In this document: piece by piece, positions 61,491 to 64,000 of the stretch
Layout: the number at the start of each line of letters is the position of its first letter
How positions within the stretch are numbered: the stretch's first letter is position 1
Origin: Caprella mutica
Taxonomy: Eukaryota; Arthropoda; Malacostraca; Amphipoda; Caprellidae
Length of the DNA stretch: 64,000 nt
Assembly: GCA_947561585.1 (NCBI GenBank)
Contig: CANNZV010000502.1
Location: forward strand, 124,001 to 188,000
Reading direction: 5' to 3'
Made by a program: the position numbers and the translations under genes
Notes under the pieces: generated by a model
Databases searched by the model: none
Told to the model about the DNA's origin: nothing
Seen by the model: the letters and a program-made list of their open reading frames with translations, nothing else

Positions 61491-62817
61491 GGGTCGGACG
61501 GGGTATCACTGCGCATACTATTTTTATGGGGTATTACTCCGCACCCCTTATAATTTTGAAACCACTTGTTTTAGCCTAAATCTGATTTAACCATCATTTC
61601 AAGCATCCTCTTTTCTCCTATAAACATTATGACGCACCATTATCCTATGAATATTTCTAGAGCTAAGTTGCAATATATGTAGTGCTCTCAAAACGATCTG
61701 AAAAAAGATTACGCTGGTGATTTTTAAATTCCGCTACTCTCCAATAACTCTAGAACCGAGATTTATAAATTCATACCGTTTTAAAATGTCAACACAAACA
61801 ATAACAGTTACATTATGTCAAATTTTCAACTTCTCAGTTTTAATAGTTTTCCCACCACAAACGTGCGCAGCGATACCCCAGATAATTTAGAGCTAGAGGG
61901 GTATCGTTGCGCATCATTAATAACCATATTTTTATGTAAATAAATATAAAAATGATGAGTTTCTAGCTCTTAATAAAGGCATAAATATTGAATTAGGTGT
62001 TATTTAATCATAAAATTGATTAACAATAAGCTATCCTACTTGATGTGGGGGTATTAAGATAGGGAGAGGGGGTATTTATAGGTTGGGGTGAGATGTTATT
62101 GAATTAAATATTGATTAACAATAAACCTACGATCGAATTATATTATTTGATATCAGTAGTTAACTAGTTACGTAAAATTTAAGTGTTTAATTTGTTGTAA
62201 ATTCATTAAATATGTGTTTGAAAAGTAAGGGTCAATTAGATTGGGGAGAGGGCATTCAAAGAGGGAAACACAGACATTTAGATGGGGACTAGGGGATTTA
62301 AATGGTAGAAGGGGGAGGGGATAGGTGATAGATAGGGAAGAGAGAAATTTTAGATGGGGAAGAGGAGGATTCAGATGGGAAGAAAGGGGGATTTCGAAGA
62401 GAGGAGAGGGCAATTATTTAGATGAGAGGAGAGGGGGATTTAGATGGGAAGAGAGGGGGATTTAAATGGGAGGAGAGGGATATTTAGATAGTAAAGACGG
62501 GAGTTTAGGTAAGGGGTAGGAGTGGTATTTAAAATGGGGAGAGGAGGGATTTAGGTGGGGCAAATAAATGCTGTATTCATGCACTGCGCAGTAATACCCC
62601 TTCATGTGCGCTGTGATACCCCTATACACTCCTAAAAGTTGCGCACAAAAAATTTTCAATAAGTATTTCATTTATTTAGGTTTTATTTCGAAACTGGTTG
62701 AGAATCATCCTCACTCATGATCATTTCATCACGAGAAATAGAGTTTTTCTAGTAAATTTAGTTCTTGAGTAAATACAGAGTTTGCGGGATTGTGCGCAGT
62801 GATACCCCGTCCGACCC
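61491..62817. mobile_element. 1.33-kb TIR element flanked by TA, in TRPA intron 4
   Basis: The ends are GGGTCGGACGGGGTATCACT and its exact complement, with the perfect inverted repeat running about 25 bases (to TGCGCA). TA sits on both sides (61489-61490, 62818-62819), as for Tc1/mariner/pogo-type elements. GATACCCC-like words recur inside, at about 61870, 61900 and 62610. No transposase is visible. A G/A-rich tract occupies 62225-62560. Confidence 0.8.
62225..62560 (+). repeat. Polypurine GGGAGAGG tract
   Basis: Degenerate tandem units of GGGGAGAGGGGGATTTAGAT type give a strongly purine-rich plus strand about 330 bases long. It lies inside the intronic TIR element. The minus-strand proline/serine-rich frames here are repeat products. 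Confidence 0.75.
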
Positions 62818-62884
62818 TAATTTAGTTTTTATTTTACTATAAAATAAGTGTAACTTATTTTGCTTGAAAATTCTCATAATTTCG

Positions 62885-62930
62885 GCGAAAATATCGTTCG
62901 GCAAAAGTGTTTTCGGCGAAAGGACTTAGA
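62885..62930 (+). repeat. Fragment of a TTCGGCGAAA array
   Basis: TTTCGGCGAAAATATCGTTC and TTTTCGGCGAAAGGAC resemble the right arm of the Foldback-like copy at 54.6 kb. Confidence 0.5.
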
Positions 62931-63049
62931 ACCACCATTAACACAATTATAATCGAGATCGTTTGTCGAATAACCTTATAGCTTATATTTGAAATGTTAA
63001 TTTTAATAATTATTCATAAAGATTATGTCCATTCGTTTTACATTTACAG

Positions 63050-63148
63050 GTCTTGAAGGACAATATGACCCTATCTCTACAGAAGTCTATGCTGAATGAC
63101 ATCCATTTCAATGAACTTTTCTCAAATATCCTCCCCCGTAAATTACAA
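63050..63148 (+). CDS. TRPA exon 5: post-S6 helix
   Basis: Phase 0 exon after CATTTACAG. It reads VLKDNMTLSLQKSMLNDIHF and ends LPRKLQ, matching the helix that follows S6 in TRPA proteins. The end is uncertain: donor GTTAGT at 63149 would carry the gene toward or past the window edge, while reading on gives a stop at 63179-63181. Confidence 0.65.
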
Positions 63149-63354
63149 GTTAGTACCTACACCTATTTCCCCGTATCTTAATAAAGACACCCCTTAATTA
63201 ACATTTAGTTAATTAGAACAGCTTTTATATAAATATGGCGAGGTTCACTCTTCTACATCATCATCACTTCTTAATTTGAAATCTTGTGGAGTGAATAACT
63301 ATATCTAGCAAATTAACCAGTCTACAGTAGTGAATAATGATATTGGGAACCGGA

Positions 63355-63445
63355 TTATTTCCCGCCAACTTTTCCCCTCCAGAACATTTCCCCGCCGGAT
63401 TCTTCTACGTCATATCTTTCCCCGATGGACTTTTCCCCGTTAATT
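63355..63445 (+). repeat. Degenerate array of TTTTCCCCGCCGGA words
   Basis: TTTCCCGCCAACTTTTCCCC, ATTTCCCCGCCGGATTCTTC and TTTCCCCGATGGACTTTTCC follow each other. It may be one arm of another Foldback-like element; no opposing arm is seen before the window ends. Confidence 0.65.
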
Positions 63446-64000
63446 ATTTAAAGTCTAATCATTTTTTTAAATATAGCTTCTCTGTTTGAATGTCAGATAA
63501 CCCTAGTATACAATATTTATTGATCCTTGAATGTTATTACCACGAATCATTAATTAAATTATTTAATTTCAATCATAATTGTTGATTGTAGTTTTACATC
63601 ATTATCTATCATTTTCACTTTATTATTTCATTAGCTTTTCAATTGCAAACGGAGTGAAATATCTAATTTCTCTTATGCTAATATTTTTTTTTGAAGAGAA
63701 TTACTGAGTCTGTGATAGTTTTATCATTTTGGAGAGATTTAGCTTTTTTGGAGATAGCTGAGACGAATAGAGATTTAATGAGTCTTACTATTTTACTGAG
63801 CTGAAATGCAAAGTAAAGTACTAGATCTTAGCTATTTTTAATTCATGAGGAAAGCATGACTTTCTGAATAATCACACAATACTTGGAAACAGTGTAAAGT
63901 GCTAGTTGCTTCATCCCAATTAAAACTCCACTGCAGAAACTGTTACCATACTTTATATAAATCCTTCAATTTGGTATTTGTTCTGGGCTTCTGGGTGAAA

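Larger units (their letters stand above)
56588..63148 (+). pseudogene. TRPA-family ion channel gene (painless/pyrexia-like), five exons, two in-frame stops
   Basis: TRPA channels are tetrameric plasma-membrane cation channels gated by heat or chemicals. I assembled the exons from splice sites: 56588-56618, 58025-59690, 60832-61012, 61092-61292 and 63050-63148, with phases 1, 2, 0 and 0 agreeing at every junction. The model gives about 725 residues. It contains a basic N-terminus, ankyrin repeats (NGETALHIASKN, DGNTPLHYLAKK), a linker ending NYDLLFPSS, hydrophobic segments S1-S6, the pore motif MSSGEFDY, and after S6 NVFTAIAVGDVE, the TRPA counterpart of the NLLxGLAVGDI signature. TAA at 58522 and TAG at 59305 break exon 2, yet no frameshift or lost splice site is seen. 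It is shorter than most insect TRPA proteins, with few ankyrin repeats visible. The 3' end either splices onward at 63149 (GTTAGT) or stops at 63179-63181. TRPA membership is clear; the subfamily is not. Confidence 0.85.

Noticed and set aside
62168..62671. Proline/serine/leucine-rich minus-strand frames
   Set aside because: Translation of a polypurine tract in an intronic transposon.

Overview
The window looks like an AT-rich nuclear genome segment from an insect. The support is two spliced genes with ordinary GT-AG introns, a TRPA-family channel of insect type, long introns, and dense non-autonomous DNA transposons, minisatellites and a LINE fragment. The order is not certain; a hemipteran-like genome is only a guess. 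Nothing suggests a bacterial, viral or organellar origin.

Only two genes can be supported. The first, on the + strand at about 38.0-42.9 kb, encodes a very long secreted low-complexity protein of about 1,550 residues in two visible coding exons: 38017-42077, then 42314-42915. The exon phases join cleanly. Its composition suggests a cuticle or extracellular-matrix protein, but I do not recognise the family. The second, on the + strand at about 56.6-63.1 kb, is a TRPA channel (ankyrin repeats, six membrane segments, TRPA pore and post-S6 motif). Five exons can be joined with consistent phases, but two in-frame stop codons (TAA at 58522, TAG at 59305) interrupt the large second exon. Everything else, including splice sites, is intact. 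It is either a young pseudogene, an allele or assembly error, or a case of stop-codon readthrough.

The rest is repeat landscape. 0-8 kb: a diverged large inverted repeat (arms about 1.9-5.1 kb and 6.15-7.3 kb). Its left arm is split by a Foldback-like element (2390-3345) and a pogo-like element carrying a transposase helix-turn-helix relic (3447-4785). 8-8.5 kb, 19.2-19.5 kb and 33.5-34.3 kb: three tandem arrays built on the same TCTTCTATGGCCCCACCATA word. 13.9-18.3 kb: three consecutive unrelated minisatellites with units of 15, 46 and 33/45 bp. 20-34 kb: many hairpin MITEs with TA target duplications, a 24-bp minisatellite and AT-rich DNA. 43.3-47.8 kb: a nested block of repeats carrying nuclear-receptor half-sites. 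48.3-51.8 kb: about 280-300-bp inverted repeats 2.9 kb apart. 52-55.6 kb: several arrays of short degenerate repeats, one pair forming a complete Foldback-like element. In the TRPA introns: an antisense LINE 3' end and a 1.3-kb TA-flanked element.

The two genes show no sign of functional linkage. Most long open frames between 13 and 35 kb are products of tandem repeats whose unit length is a multiple of three, and should not be read as genes.
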